From: an uncultured Microbacteriaceae bacterium
Lineage (GTDB): Bacteria > Actinomycetota > Actinomycetes > Actinomycetales > Microbacteriaceae
DNA length: 6,914 bases
Assembly: GCA_943914115.1 (NCBI GenBank)
Contig: CALUAU010000109.1
Span: forward strand, 1 to 6,914
Reading direction: 5' to 3'
Both the position numbers and the translations under genes were made by a program. Below the pieces are notes generated by a model. The model had not been told where the DNA came from. It saw nothing but the letters and a program-made list of their open reading frames with translations, and did not search any database. The first letter of the stretch is position 1; every line of letters begins with the position of its first letter. Shown one piece after another: positions 6,696 through 6,914 of the stretch.

Positions 6696-6914
6696 ATGGC
6701 GATTGGATCGAAGGAGCTCGCCATCAACGAGCTCGACACCATGGAAGACGCCCGTCTCGCCGAAGAGCTGAAGAAGGCCAAGGAGGAGCTGTTCAACCTC
6801 CGCTTCCAGTCGGCTACCGGCCAGGGCGAAGAGCGCGGCCGCCTCAAGGCAGTCAAGCGCGACATCGCGCGCATCTACACGGTGCTGCGCGAACGTGAGC
6901 TGGGCATCCGCACC
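6696..6914 (+). CDS. rpmC: 50S ribosomal protein L29, 3' end beyond the window
   Basis: Seventy-three codons without a stop run to the window edge. L29 is a small two-helix 50S protein beside L23 at the exit-tunnel rim. [19 protein letters not shown] is the family signature, and [17 protein letters not shown] forms the second helix. The start ATG lies three bases after the rplP stop. The best Shine-Dalgarno candidate, GAGGA (6678-6682), is 13 bases from the ATG, longer than for its neighbours, so initiation may depend on coupling to rplP. The L29 body is nearly complete, and only a short C-terminal tail should be missing. By gene order, rpsQ would be expected next, outside the window. Confidence 0.95.
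   Translation, partial: MAIGSKELAINELDTMEDARLAEELKKAKEELFNLRFQSATGQGEERGRLKAVKRDIARIYTVLRERELGIRT

Overview
The window is high-GC bacterial DNA carrying the first ten genes of the S10 ribosomal-protein operon, with an unrelated amino-acid-decarboxylase-type gene facing away from it. The ribosomal protein sequences (S10 beginning [20 protein letters not shown]29 beginning MAIGSKEL and containing [11 protein letters not shown] and [11 protein letters not shown]) and the codon use point to a high-GC actinobacterium. The family Microbacteriaceae is my best guess, from memory of the proteins and without a database search.

Layout: (1) bases 1-44 are the last codons of an unidentified plus-strand gene. 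(2) A very strong inverted repeat at 62-110 lies between this gene and the convergent minus-strand gene and probably terminates transcription of both. (3) A complete minus-strand gene (125-1519) encodes a PLP-dependent group II decarboxylase family protein with an intact DPHKW lysine motif; its substrate is unknown. (4) A divergent, mostly non-coding stretch of about 510 bases (1520-2028) holds a good sigma-70-type promoter for the ribosomal operon (TTGCAC, 18-base spacer, TAAGAT), a weak candidate promoter for the decarboxylase, several inverted repeats, and a predicted S10 leader RNA of about 300 bases rich in potential hairpins. (5) From 2029 to the end run rpsJ, rplC, rplD, rplW, rplB, rpsS, rplV, rpsC, rplP and a truncated rpmC. 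All are on the plus strand, with gaps of -1 to 24 bases and almost always a clear Shine-Dalgarno sequence.

The ten ribosomal genes are in the canonical order (S10-L3-L4-L23-L2-S19-L22-S3-L16-L29), are full length apart from the last, and show no frameshift or insertion. Their products assemble into the 30S and 50S subunits and are probably made from one polycistronic mRNA starting near 1726. The coding part is ordinary. The parts worth a second look are the long structured leader upstream of rpsJ, the palindromes in the divergent promoter region, and the unexplained decarboxylase. I found no sign of a novel multi-gene system, mobile element, CRISPR array, tRNA or rRNA.
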